Positions 19,519 to 28,086 of a DNA stretch of 64,000 bases are shown here, one piece after another; position 1 is the first letter of the stretch, and each line of letters starts with the position of its first letter. The position numbers were made by a program, and so were the translations under genes. A model generated the notes under the pieces. That model searched no databases. It was given only the letters and a program-made list of their open reading frames with translations, and was not told the origin of the DNA. Location: contig NZ_LT985747.1 of assembly GCF_900289175.1 (NCBI RefSeq), forward strand, positions 434,250 through 498,249. The letters run 5' to 3'. Source of the stretch: Paenibacillus faecalis (GTDB lineage Bacteria; Bacillota; Bacilli; Paenibacillales; Paenibacillaceae).

Positions 19519-19534
19519 AGTTAAGCGCTTTCCC
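19519..19534. promoter_or_regulatory. LacI-type operator of the rightward iol operon
   Basis: AGTTAAGCGCTTTCCC repeats the first 12 bases of the perfect palindrome at 19309-19324. It covers the predicted transcription start of the rightward promoter. The right half-site is degenerate. Confidence 0.65.
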
Positions 19535-19573
19535 TAAAACAATCATTCTATGACAGAGAAAGCAGGAGATATT

Positions 19574-20593
19574 ATGTTGCAAGTAGGTATCATTGGCGCC
19601 GGACGAATCGGCAAGCTTCATGCTGAACATATTCAACGCAGTTCGATGGCACGCGTCCGTGCCGTATCTGATGTCAATTTGCAGGGCTTGGATACTTGGG
19701 CATCGAGCCTTCAGATTCCGATCGTAACCGACAACTATCAAGACTTGTTAAACGACCCCGTTATTAAAGCCATTTTCATCTGCTCGCCAACAAGCACACA
19801 TGCAGTCATCATTCAGGAAGCAGCACGTGCGGGCAAGCATATTTTTTGTGAGAAGCCTGTGAGCTTCACAGTTGAAACTACAGAGTTGGCACTGCAAGCT
19901 GTACGTGAAGGAAATGTGATCCTGCAAGTCGGCTTCAATCGCCGCTTCGATCATAATTACAGGAAGGTACGAGACACTGTGCAAGGCGGGATCATCGGTG
20001 AGCCGCATCTTTTACGAATCACCTCGCGTGATCCAGAACCACCTCCAGCGGAGTATGTGGCGAAATCAGGCGGTCTGTTCATGGATATGATGATCCATGA
20101 TTTTGATATGGCTCGCTATGTTATGCAGAGTGAAGTTGTGGAGGTGTATGCGCAAGGGGCGAACTTGATCGATCCGAAAATCGGTGAGCTGAACGATGTA
20201 GATACCGCTGTCGTTATGCTTACTTTTGCAAACGGCGCGATCGGTATTATCGAAAACAGCCGAAAAGCCGTTTACGGCTACGATCAACGAATTGAGGCAT
20301 TTGGCTCCAAGGGCTGCATCTCCACAGAGAATGATCGTCCTTCTACCGCGGTCATATCAACAAGTGACGGAGTGTTGATGGATAAACCGTTTCATTTTTT
20401 CCTGGAGCGCTACCAACAGGCGTATGTGAAAGAAATTGAGGATTTTTTCCGTTCGATTCAAGGAGAACTCCCAATCGTATGCAGCGGTAATGACGGTCTG
20501 CAGGCGGAACGGCTCGCACAAGCAGCGAAGGAATCCCTTCTTACAGGACTTCCTGTGAAGCTTAACCACGTGTCTGTGTTAGAGGCTATCTAA
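19574..20593 (+). CDS. iolG: Inositol 2-dehydrogenase
   Basis: 339 residues of the Gfo/Idh/MocA family. GIIGAGRIGKLHAEHI binds NAD, EKPVS near residue 95 holds the catalytic Lys, and GGLFMDMMIHDFDMARY carries the Asp/His pair. VGFNRRFDHNY and LNDVDTAVVML are typical of IolG. It oxidises myo-inositol to 2-keto-myo-inositol (scyllo-inosose), the first step of the pathway. It starts at ATG 19574, six bases behind AGGAG. It is first in the rightward operon, directly behind its operator, and iolB follows after 75 nt. Confidence 0.93.
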   Translation: MLQVGIIGAGRIGKLHAEHIQRSSMARVRAVSDVNLQGLDTWASSLQIPIVTDNYQDLLNDPVIKAIFICSPTSTHAVIIQEAARAGKHIFCEKPVSFTVETTELALQAVREGNVILQVGFNRRFDHNYRKVRDTVQGGIIGEPHLLRITSRDPEPPPAEYVAKSGGLFMDMMIHDFDMARYVMQSEVVEVYAQGANLIDPKIGELNDVDTAVVMLTFANGAIGIIENSRKAVYGYDQRIEAFGSKGCISTENDRPSTAVISTSDGVLMDKPFHFFLERYQQAYVKEIEDFFRSIQGELPIVCSGNDGLQAERLAQAAKESLLTGLPVKLNHVSVLEAI

Positions 20594-20668
20594 CTCAGGA
20601 AGATGATCCAAGATGTGATCGTGCATAAATAATCGATTATGGACGTTTAAAAGAAGGAGGACAATCCA

Positions 20669-21472
20669 ATGTCTAAGCTTATCGTCTCCCCCCATACTCG
20701 CAATGCGGAAGGGAATATTATATGTGTCACACCGGAGAGTGCAGGCTGGAAATATGTCGGATTTGAGGTGTACTCCCTAAAGTCCGGTGAAACTCTGCAG
20801 CGAAAAACGAATGACCAGGAAGTTTGTCTTGTTCTTCTTAGCGGAAAAGCCAATGTCAGCACACAAGAAAAACAATTCGGAGTGATTGGACAGCGAATGA
20901 GTGTCTTTGAACGCATTCCTCCGTATTCTGTATATGTCCCTAATGATGATCAATATACAATTACAGCAGAAACGGATTTGGAGCTCGCTGTATGCGCCGC
21001 ACCAGGGCGCGGTACATATCCGGCTCGTGTGATCCATCCGAAGGAGGTTGGTGTGGAGACACGCGGTTCGGACAGTATGGAGCGTCATATTCACAACATT
21101 TTGCCTGAACAGAATGCCGCCGACAGCCTGCTCGTCGTGGAAGTCTATACACCGGGTGGACATTGGTCCAGTTACCCGCCGCATAAACATGATCAAGATA
21201 ATCTGCCCCATGAATCCTATTTGGAAGAAACCTATTACCATGAAGTCAATCCGGTTCAAGGGTTCATCCTGCAGCGGGTATACAACGATGATCGCTCACT
21301 TAATGAGACGCTTGTCGTGCCTAACCGTCATGTCGTGCTCGTCCCAGAAGGCTATCATCCCGTATCTGCACCCCCGGGATATGATTCATATTATTTGAAT
21401 GTCATGGCAGGACCCAAACGAACATGGAAGTTTCATAACGATCCTGATCATGAATGGTTGTTCCCTCGATAA
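20669..21472 (+). CDS. iolB: 5-deoxy-glucuronate isomerase
   Basis: 267 residues with a double cupin fold. It converts 5-deoxy-glucuronate, the IolD product, into 2-deoxy-5-keto-gluconate for IolC. Recognisable stretches are GWKYVGFEVYSL, the metal-binding SSYPPHKHD followed by LEETYYHEV, NRHVVLVPEGYHPV and a C-terminal KFHNDPDHEWL. The length is normal. It starts at ATG 20669 behind AAGGAGGAC, second gene of the rightward operon. With iolG, iolE, iolD, iolC and mmsA it completes all steps except the aldolase. Confidence 0.96.
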   Translation: MSKLIVSPHTRNAEGNIICVTPESAGWKYVGFEVYSLKSGETLQRKTNDQEVCLVLLSGKANVSTQEKQFGVIGQRMSVFERIPPYSVYVPNDDQYTITAETDLELAVCAAPGRGTYPARVIHPKEVGVETRGSDSMERHIHNILPEQNAADSLLVVEVYTPGGHWSSYPPHKHDQDNLPHESYLEETYYHEVNPVQGFILQRVYNDDRSLNETLVVPNRHVVLVPEGYHPVSAPPGYDSYYLNVMAGPKRTWKFHNDPDHEWLFPR

Positions 21473-21641
21473 GTATATTTGAACGTTTGCCTGCTTTATG
21501 TTAGCAAATATGATATAAGGGAGAATGGGTATAGTCCATTCTTCCTTTGTTGTTTATAATAGAGTTTACAAGTCAAAAGTCGTGCATGTTCAGTTAACAC
21601 AGCAATTTTACTGTGTTTTAATGTTATTTAAGGAGAAAGTT

Positions 21642-22658
21642 ATGAAATCAACAATATACGATGTAGCTAAAGCAGCAGGCGTTTCAATCGCAACGGTATC
21701 CAAAGTTGTCAACCAAACCGGAAATATAAGTGAAAAAACACGCAAACGTGTGCTCCGCATTATGGAAGAGCTGCAATATCAGCCCAGCGTAGTCGCTTCC
21801 GCGCTGACAGGAAAAAAAACTTCTACTTTCGGCCTTCTTCTATCCAATATCGCTAACCCATTTTTTGCAGAGGCAGCACGGTTCCTTGAAGATGAGGCAC
21901 GGGCAGCGGGCTACAGCATCGTAATGTGCAGTACTGACAATGAGGACGAACGAAGCGTAAATTATCTTTCCCTCTTGCAGCGCAAGCAGGTCGATGGCAT
22001 GATCATAGCGTGTCATTTTACGGACTGGTCATTGCTCCATCCATACTTGGCAACGGAGACGCCCGTTATACTCTTCTCAAAAGATGTTCCATCTTTAAAT
22101 GTACATACCGTCACGGTAGATGATCATCAAGGCGGTTATCAGGCAATCGAGTACCTCATTGCCAAAGGTCACAGGCAGATTGGGATTGTCGCTGAAACAG
22201 GTCCGAGCGGTGAGCACCGGATTCGCGGTGGACAGCAAGCGATGAAAGAAGCAGGCATATCGTGGCGTTCGGAATGGATTACCAACGTTCAGTCCTCTAT
22301 TCAAGACGGGTACAATGGAGCGCGTCATATGCTGGAGCATTCCGAGCGGCCAAGCGCAATTTTTGCCTGTAACGATATGCTTGCTGTCGGTGTACTGCAA
22401 GCGGCGCAGGATCTGGGACTTCAAGTACCTGACGATCTTTCGATCATCGGATTTGATGATACGCTGCTGTCGCAAATCGTACAGCCGCGGCTCACAACGA
22501 TTTCGCAGCCTATTTCCGATATGGCACATCATACGATCCAGCTGTTATTACGTCATGCAAATACACCCGATATATCCAAGCAGAAAGTTATTTTTCAACC
22601 CAAACTAATGGAAGGCCGTTCGACGCAATCCGTTACACCTGCATCAAATATGGATTGA
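21642..22658 (+). CDS. LacI/GalR-family regulator, likely repressor of the iol genes
   Basis: 338 residues from ATG 21642, five bases behind AGGAGA. The longer frame from 21525 has no ribosome site. The N-terminal helix-turn-helix (STIYDVAKAAGVSIATVSKVVNQTGNIS, split by the hinge at YQPSVVASALTGKKT) is followed by a periplasmic-binding-protein-like effector domain with IGFDDTLLSQIVQPRLTTI near the end. It lies behind iolB, and LacI-type operators flank both iol promoters, so it very probably controls this locus. B. subtilis uses a DeoR-type IolR instead, so regulation here differs. The effector is probably a pathway intermediate (inference). Confidence 0.88.
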   Translation: MKSTIYDVAKAAGVSIATVSKVVNQTGNISEKTRKRVLRIMEELQYQPSVVASALTGKKTSTFGLLLSNIANPFFAEAARFLEDEARAAGYSIVMCSTDNEDERSVNYLSLLQRKQVDGMIIACHFTDWSLLHPYLATETPVILFSKDVPSLNVHTVTVDDHQGGYQAIEYLIAKGHRQIGIVAETGPSGEHRIRGGQQAMKEAGISWRSEWITNVQSSIQDGYNGARHMLEHSERPSAIFACNDMLAVGVLQAAQDLGLQVPDDLSIIGFDDTLLSQIVQPRLTTISQPISDMAHHTIQLLLRHANTPDISKQKVIFQPKLMEGRSTQSVTPASNMD

Positions 22659-22731
22659 TCCATGCCGCATATAAAGCTATATATGAATATCTTAAGAGTA
22701 AAAGCTGAGGGCTGAAGATTTTTCGGCCTTC

Positions 22732-22848
22732 TCATCCATCCCTCGTGATGTTTCCCCCTCTTTCAGTACCACGCATTTTGATAGTTTTGCAGCGGATCGT
22801 CTTAGTAGGTTCGCTTCTTCCGAAAACTTGTTTAGCAAGTGAATTCAT
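22732..22848 (-). CDS. Possible small basic peptide (38 residues)
   Basis: An ATG at 22848 lies nine bases behind AGGAG and opens a 38-codon frame ending at 22732. The peptide starts MNSLAKQVFGRSEPTKT and is rich in Arg/Lys and Thr. It has no signal peptide or hydrophobic segment. It is divergent from the helix-turn-helix/TPR regulator, where a partner peptide gene could lie. The absence of a secretion signal argues against a classic exported signalling peptide. It is supported only by the ribosome site. Confidence 0.3.
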   Translation of the reverse strand: MNSLAKQVFGRSEPTKTIRCKTIKMRGTERGGNITRDG

Positions 22849-22929
22849 TGCTTTCATCTCCTCTTACTTCTCTATAGATCGCCATCATAGCTTCTTGTAA
22901 CAACAATTTATCCAAATTTATGAGGTTAA

Positions 22930-22959
22930 TTGACAAGTGTTCGAATTTCGATATATTAT
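22930..22959 (+). promoter_or_regulatory. Promoter of the HTH/TPR regulator
   Basis: TTGACA (22930-22935), 18-nt spacer, TATTAT (22954-22959). GTTCGAA occurs in the spacer (22940-22946) and again at 22981-22987, a possible autoregulatory half-site pair. Confidence 0.6.
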
Positions 22960-23010
22960 AAGCAATGCCAAATTATGGGCGTTCGAAACAAAGATTGGAG
23001 GTTGTCTGAA

Positions 23011-24279
23011 TTGAACCATACAAGCACGATACAATCAGAATTGAACAAGTATTTAGAGACTAACGGGATATCCATTAATCAACTATCGAGATTATCTACT
23101 GTGAATTCGGGGACACTAAGCGCACTTATTAATGGAGAGCGTCTTACTTCCATCACGCAATTTGATCTCATCATATCTGCGATGGGTCTTCCAGAAGGAA
23201 GTTTATATAGGGAATTTATGGATGCCTGCTTCAAGCACACAGTCACCTGGCGACGGATAGGGCCTTTCCTGAGACGTTGTGCTGAACTACGCAAACTAGA
23301 TATCGTTGAAGAAGTGGTTCAAACGCTGTTGGAGAATCTTGCGTACTCGCCGATGCTGTTTGAACTGGCTGAGGAATTGTTCGCTGAAGGGGATAGAGAA
23401 GCAACAGCAATTATTTATAAAAATGTTGCCGAAGCTGAAAAATATCAGCATTCAGAGCGTCTAGCTCTTTGCCATTATCGCTTGTTTAATTTGTCATTGG
23501 GTAATGATTTAGATGCCAACTTTAAGGCGGCAATCATTTTTGAATGTTATGTAGACCGGCTGGACTCCGAATATCAGTTAGGCGGTTTACTGGAACTAGC
23601 TCATGTTTATGGCGCCTTGCATCGTTGGGATAAAGTCGAGGAATTAGCTCAGGAGTTGCATAGAATAGCAACAATCGAGTACGAAATGCAATCCAATCTT
23701 AAGAGAGGAGGTGAAAATCGAAAATCGAAGCACCCTGTCTACACGTATATCCTATACTCCCACCTTCTGAGATCAGTAGCCTACGAAGAACGTGGACTAT
23801 ATGATAAAGCTTTGTATTATACTTCGTTATATGAAGATACAGATTGGATTCGGGAAAAGAACGAGGAATCCGAGCGAATTAGTTCGCAGTTTAAAGAATG
23901 GGCTACAGCTAACAGGTACCTTTATCAATTACTTTCTGGTGATCTCCATGTGCTGGATGAATACGTCAACTTTGTTTCTTCTAAAGAGGATCAAATTCCG
24001 GCTGTTTTGTTTAAAATCGTACTGGCTTCTAATCTATATAATTTTAACATTGACGGTATACTTGAACGATTCGCTGCATATGTCCCTTTTAAAATGACAA
24101 GTAAAAACAAAATTGATGAATACAATAAACCAATCGTGTACGAACAATCTGTTCGATTTCTAATTGAACTCGGTAAGTACTATATACGTAATGATTTACA
24201 AGGGGGGATAGAATACATATTAAAAGGGTTGGAGTTATCAGTTAAAATGCATTGTAAAAGAGGTATTATTAAACGATAA
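23011..24279 (+). CDS. XRE-type helix-turn-helix regulator with TPR-like domain (RRNPP-like)
   Basis: 422 residues from TTG 23011, nine bases behind GGAGG and downstream of its promoter; the longer frame from 22930 would begin inside the promoter. Residues 17-57 form an XRE helix-turn-helix (ISINQLSRLSTVNSGTLSALINGERL). The rest is helical with TPR-like units such as EELFAEGDREATAIIYKNVAEAEKY, YILYSHLLRSVAYEERGLYDKALYY (split by loops) and GGIEYILKGLELSV. This plan is that of RRNPP cell-signalling regulators (PlcR, Rgg, AimR), which sense short imported peptides. Paenibacillus carries related paralogues (from memory), and against them this copy seems to end early at GIIKR. No obvious signal-peptide gene follows. 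The target genes are unknown; the CRISPR operon is next door. Confidence 0.7.
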   Translation: MNHTSTIQSELNKYLETNGISINQLSRLSTVNSGTLSALINGERLTSITQFDLIISAMGLPEGSLYREFMDACFKHTVTWRRIGPFLRRCAELRKLDIVEEVVQTLLENLAYSPMLFELAEELFAEGDREATAIIYKNVAEAEKYQHSERLALCHYRLFNLSLGNDLDANFKAAIIFECYVDRLDSEYQLGGLLELAHVYGALHRWDKVEELAQELHRIATIEYEMQSNLKRGGENRKSKHPVYTYILYSHLLRSVAYEERGLYDKALYYTSLYEDTDWIREKNEESERISSQFKEWATANRYLYQLLSGDLHVLDEYVNFVSSKEDQIPAVLFKIVLASNLYNFNIDGILERFAAYVPFKMTSKNKIDEYNKPIVYEQSVRFLIELGKYYIRNDLQGGIEYILKGLELSVKMHCKRGIIKR

Positions 24280-24283
24280 AAAG

Positions 24284-24303
24284 AGCCTGTGCAGGCTTTT
24301 TTT
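24284..24303 (+). terminator. Intrinsic terminator of the HTH/TPR regulator
   Basis: AGCC-TGTGCA-GGCT with seven T residues following (24297-24303), 4 nt after the stop codon. Confidence 0.7.
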
Positions 24304-24439
24304 GTCTGATTCGTTATTTTTAATTGTCTCTAAGCCAAGGCTTTAATATTTAATAAGCTGCAAATAACATCATCACAATTCCTATCGAATCAACTAAATT
24401 CTTTACTGTACATGTACCTCTTTCAATAGAGTAGACACA

Positions 24440-24565
24440 TTAAATTGAGAAAATCATGATGAAAAACGTCTCCGTTTGTTCATTTAAAATAACGATATTT
24501 TCACCATCGCGCTTAATACAGGATTGTGGAGAGGTGACATATAACACATTGAGCAGCTTTCTCAT
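24440..24565 (-). pseudogene. cas1: cas1 remnant (N-terminal 41 codons)
   Basis: A frame starting at ATG 24565 behind GGGAGGA reads MRKLLNVLYVTSPQS, then IKRDGENIVIL, then NEQTET, and stops at 24440. This matches the well-known N terminus of type I-C Cas1 (MKKLLNTLYV.P...L.LDGEN.V.L). The remaining roughly 300 residues, including the catalytic Glu, His and Asp of the integrase, are absent. Just upstream, a frame with the C-terminal reading LNQLLHEEEQWGG ends over its ribosome site and could be the tail of cas4. Neither cas2 nor a repeat array follows. The adaptation module has clearly been deleted. Confidence 0.82.
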
Positions 24566-24672
24566 GATTTATCCTCCCCATTGTTCTTCTTCATGAAGCA
24601 GTTGGTTAAGTATAAGAAACGAAGGGAACCGCCCGGCGTATAAGCACGTTCCCTCGTCATTGAATACGTCAT

Positions 24673-25554
24673 TTATTTCTCGATAATGGTGATGCCCTCA
24701 GGGAGTGTTTCTCGTTCAATCGATACTTGATAGTCCTTATAGGAGCGAGCAGGCCGATCATGTACCTTCTGTACGGTAATCCGATCGAACAATTGGTGCG
24801 CAGGAGCTTGTCCGAGTCCTGATTGATGCTCAAATATAACGAGCTTGCGTAAAGTCATCTCACCTCTTGATGCCGAGCGATCGTGCTCGAACATATTCAC
24901 AATTGCATCCCATAACAATTGTAAATCTTCTTCTGTAAAATTAGTCTTGTCTGCAAGGTGAGCAGATACGAAGCCGTTCATTCGATATAGCCCATAAGGA
25001 ACAACATGCTTACGGCCCATTTCCCGATCCTTCTCTTGGCCTTCTTGCGTCACTGCTTGTCTTGTAATTGTTACTTCACTAGCGAATATCGGATCAATGC
25101 TACGAGCAAATGTAAACTGTACAGGTCCCCTAACTTGACCGCAGTTTACCTTCGTTGACATGACCGCACCAAACGTACGAACGTCAAAGAAATTGTCGCT
25201 CATCCACTGAGTCAACTCGCGTGCCTCCGCTTTATCCTTCGGTTCCAGCTTGGCAGCCTTCGCCCCATCCTCCCCACGCAATGCATAATAGGCTTGACGA
25301 TGCTGTTCATTCAGCACAGCACCCTCTGTTACATAGATGCCATAGCCTGGAGCGCCTTGCTTTACAATTTCAATATAATTGCGAATCTTTCGTTTCAGGC
25401 ATACGTCGGTTACAATGCCATGACCGGTTTCGGCATCCATCCGCGGCAAATTCCCTGCATCCGGATCACCGTTCGGATTACCATTCGTTACATCGAATAG
25501 TATCGTAAAATCGTACCGCTTCGTAATCGGCTGATGCGTTCTCTCATTCTTCAT
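24673..25554 (-). CDS. cas7: Type I-C CRISPR effector Cas7 (Csd2)
   Basis: 293 residues. It is the backbone subunit of the type I-C surveillance complex, coating the crRNA spacer. Family features are YDFTILFDVTNGNPNGDPDAGN near the N terminus (written in parts: FDVTNGNPNGDPD), TDVCLKRKIRN, VRTFGAVMS and GQVRGPVQF, and REMGRKHVVPYGLY. The start at ATG 25554 sits seven bases behind AAGGAGAG and overlaps the end of cas8c by 11 nt. The longer frame to 25617 is not needed. It is the last intact gene of the operon. Confidence 0.95.
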   Translation of the reverse strand: MKNERTHQPITKRYDFTILFDVTNGNPNGDPDAGNLPRMDAETGHGIVTDVCLKRKIRNYIEIVKQGAPGYGIYVTEGAVLNEQHRQAYYALRGEDGAKAAKLEPKDKAEARELTQWMSDNFFDVRTFGAVMSTKVNCGQVRGPVQFTFARSIDPIFASEVTITRQAVTQEGQEKDREMGRKHVVPYGLYRMNGFVSAHLADKTNFTEEDLQLLWDAIVNMFEHDRSASRGEMTLRKLVIFEHQSGLGQAPAHQLFDRITVQKVHDRPARSYKDYQVSIERETLPEGITIIEK

Positions 25555-27391
25555 TTTTCTTCTCTCCTTTTTTGAACATAGACTGTTTCTGATGATAGTA
25601 TCCCAGCATGAAAACACCTTGTTGCTGCAAATTCAGATGACTAGGCAGTTGATCTATGCCCGCCATAATATTTTGAATCTCGCGATCCCGAAAGGAACCG
25701 TAATCCGACTTGGACATATGATGCTGCGCCAGCTTCAATAGTACAGGGAACACATTGCCTGGAGTTCCCGCTGCAGAAGCAAAATACCGATCTTTAATCG
25801 TACTGTTCAACTTGTTATAGCCGCCGGCGGCGTCGGTTTGCGCTTTCTCCAATACGGCAAACAATCTGCCCAGCCGGTACGGAACGTCTTGTGTGGCCGA
25901 ATTTAATTCCACGGTGACAACCTCCTCCAATGATAGGTTTTTATGAATTCGCGCATATCGCGCTAAATAAGCCTTAATTATGGCTGCTCTTATTGGATTG
26001 ATTTCGCCTTCCACTTTAATTCGATTCAATACTGCAGTGAATAGTGGATAAGGATAAAGCGTTCCCTCCATAATCGAGCGGAACAGATGACCACCAAGCG
26101 AAGGTGGAATAGATTTCCAGACATCTTTGGCATCTTTGCGCACCGTTTCTAACAGAATACGAGTGACCGTTGGAAATAAATCCTGAGCTGCTGGCAGCCT
26201 TGCAATCGCCAAATCTTGCACATGCTTGCTAAACTGCTCCATAAGCTTCGTCATATTGCCTTGCCAAAAGAAACGAATACCTATTCTGGCATTGTTCGGA
26301 GATAAACCCAGCACGTAAAACGGTGCATTCAGCGCATCCGTCATAGTAGTCGTCAGCTCGTCTCCATTGCGAACCCGGAGCCATATATCATGAAGCAACT
26401 GATCTTGCTCCTTGTTCTCTCCCTCTTCCGTGGGAAGATCAACGAAGAATGATTTGAAGAAGTCCTCCTTTTCCTCCTGTATCTCGTCTTGACCATTCCC
26501 TTGTTCGCGAGTCCCACTCCAATACACAATCGTCATATCACCCATATTGGTCAAACGATTCCGTTCCGATGCTAATAGTTGATTTAATGCTGTCGTATAG
26601 CCAAATACAGCTTCGTCACTAGTCGGTGCGTTAAAGCTTTTTTCCTTGCCATAGGATTCAAATGCCGAAATATTGAACGAGACAAGTGACGCCCCACTTG
26701 ATTGTGCGTTCTTAACGCCCTTTATTTTCATTTCATGAATACGGGCAAGCGGTCGTTCTTCTGCTCCCGTTATTATGCATTGTCCTACCTTATCAGCCTG
26801 CAAAGACTCCTTTTCTTTGTTCCGAATCCAGTTTTGGCGGATACATTCACGATCATGCACATAATGATGGTGACCCTTTAGCTTGAAAATGGCTACCTGA
26901 TTCGTCGTTTTATCCAATATCTCCACCATTTGCGCGACTATCTGATGCTCTCTAGCGTGTTCAGGATCCCAACGCTCATAGAATCGGATAACCGCTTGCG
27001 ACTCTTCATCATGTATTGGTGTCAAACCCTCTAGATGCAACTGTTTGCTGCTCTTAAATTTTTCAATCGCATCTGCCCATTGCTTCTCCCGCTTCTTGCC
27101 GGATAATTTGTCATCCGGTGTCACATAGCCTATGAGATATTCAAGCTTGTCACAGAGGAAAAACGGCTTAATTCCGCTAGACTTGGCTCCTTGTTCCGGA
27201 ACATTCATCTTGACGGGGACGAGCCTCTTGCCCTTCTGCTCTCGGATATCCAAGATACGGCTCAAGGATCCGTCCAATTCGATCTCCAATACGAAGGCCA
27301 CATCGGCCATACTAAAGAAGCGTTTGCTAATGCCAGAGCCAGGATCTTGCGACAGATCTATGTACCGTTGATACAGCGCTTGCAGAATCAC
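25544..27391 (-). CDS. cas8c: Type I-C CRISPR effector Cas8c (Csd1)
   Basis: 615 residues. This is the large subunit that recognises the PAM and, in type I-C, also yields a small Cas11-like product from an internal start. Typical regions are ILQALYQRY at the start, DKLEYLIGY, NISAFESYGKEKSFNAP, VYWSG, YVLGLSPNNARIGIRFF and a C-terminal YFASAAGTPGNVFPVLLKLAQHHMSK stretch. The length is normal and the frame is intact. It starts at ATG 27391, overlapping cas5 by four bases, which indicates coupled translation. Confidence 0.94.
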   Translation of the reverse strand: MILQALYQRYIDLSQDPGSGISKRFFSMADVAFVLEIELDGSLSRILDIREQKGKRLVPVKMNVPEQGAKSSGIKPFFLCDKLEYLIGYVTPDDKLSGKKREKQWADAIEKFKSSKQLHLEGLTPIHDEESQAVIRFYERWDPEHAREHQIVAQMVEILDKTTNQVAIFKLKGHHHYVHDRECIRQNWIRNKEKESLQADKVGQCIITGAEERPLARIHEMKIKGVKNAQSSGASLVSFNISAFESYGKEKSFNAPTSDEAVFGYTTALNQLLASERNRLTNMGDMTIVYWSGTREQGNGQDEIQEEKEDFFKSFFVDLPTEEGENKEQDQLLHDIWLRVRNGDELTTTMTDALNAPFYVLGLSPNNARIGIRFFWQGNMTKLMEQFSKHVQDLAIARLPAAQDLFPTVTRILLETVRKDAKDVWKSIPPSLGGHLFRSIMEGTLYPYPLFTAVLNRIKVEGEINPIRAAIIKAYLARYARIHKNLSLEEVVTVELNSATQDVPYRLGRLFAVLEKAQTDAAGGYNKLNSTIKDRYFASAAGTPGNVFPVLLKLAQHHMSKSDYGSFRDREIQNIMAGIDQLPSHLNLQQQGVFMLGYYHQKQSMFKKGEKKNEE

Positions 27392-28065
27392 CCTTGCTTC
27401 CCTCCCTTCTTCAGGAGATCAGGAACTTCAATGATGCCTTGACGCATGACAGGCCGGAAGAAGATAGGTTCCATCTCACGGCTGTAGTCTATATCCCAGA
27501 GCATCCAGCCAAGATCGATATCTGGGGAATCACGGTAGAATGATTCCGATATTGCTTCATCGTGCTCCACATATGCAAAGTGAGCGTCGAATTCACGACA
27601 GCCCAAATAAGGCCGATGGAAGCATTGCCCCTTTCTGGCCCGGCGAATAAACATGTTATAATGCTTCTCGGCAGTGTCCGTCTCCCCCGCATGGGCAGTT
27701 AACTCAAAATGTGCTTCAATAAGATACGACGGCTTACGCAGCATCATCGTCATCCGTTGCTCTCGCTCCTTCATAGTGATGACTTGCAGTTTCATCGGCT
27801 TCTTGCCCTTTATGGCGGACTTAATCGTATTTGCAGATATTTTGGATCCTAGCTCATTGCGCCGGATCGTGTCGAATCGAATCTCGTTCAGCACATGAAT
27901 CTGATCCACCACCCACCTAATAGCAGGTTTCCAATGAACTGATTCTAAGATGCCTCGCGCCGCAGAAGGCGTAATCACATCATAGCTGACTCGTTCCGCT
28001 TTCATTTCCGGACGAGTAAAGCACGCGTACTCGCCCCATACCAGCAATCGAACTCCATATCCCAT
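27388..28065 (-). CDS. cas5: Type I-C CRISPR crRNA endonuclease Cas5 (Cas5c/d)
   Basis: 225 residues from ATG 28065, six bases behind AAAGGGGG. A TTG six codons earlier is less likely. In type I-C, Cas5 replaces Cas6, cutting the precursor crRNA and holding its 5' handle. The RAMP fold shows as VRLLVWGEYACFTRPEMKAERVSYDV (in parts), TPSAARGILESVHWKPAIRW, and GQCFHRPYLGCREFDAHF near the C-terminal half. It follows cas3 by 21 nt and overlaps cas8c. It has no precursor array to act on within this window. Confidence 0.94.
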   Translation of the reverse strand: MGYGVRLLVWGEYACFTRPEMKAERVSYDVITPSAARGILESVHWKPAIRWVVDQIHVLNEIRFDTIRRNELGSKISANTIKSAIKGKKPMKLQVITMKEREQRMTMMLRKPSYLIEAHFELTAHAGETDTAEKHYNMFIRRARKGQCFHRPYLGCREFDAHFAYVEHDEAISESFYRDSPDIDLGWMLWDIDYSREMEPIFFRPVMRQGIIEVPDLLKKGGKQG

Positions 28066-28086
28066 GGGTCTCCCCCTTTCCAATGC

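Noticed and set aside
21596..21617. AACACAG/CTGTGTT hairpin between iolB and the LacI gene as a terminator
   Set aside because: Only four T residues follow and the next gene's ribosome site is immediately downstream; it may be a weak attenuator at most.
22700..22735. GGGCTGAA/TTCGGCC hairpin after the LacI gene as terminator
   Set aside because: It is not followed by a T run in the needed direction; termination there is possible but not supported.
24310..24440. Search for a CRISPR array downstream of the cas1 stub
   Set aside because: No spaced repeats and no type I-C repeat found there or elsewhere in the window.
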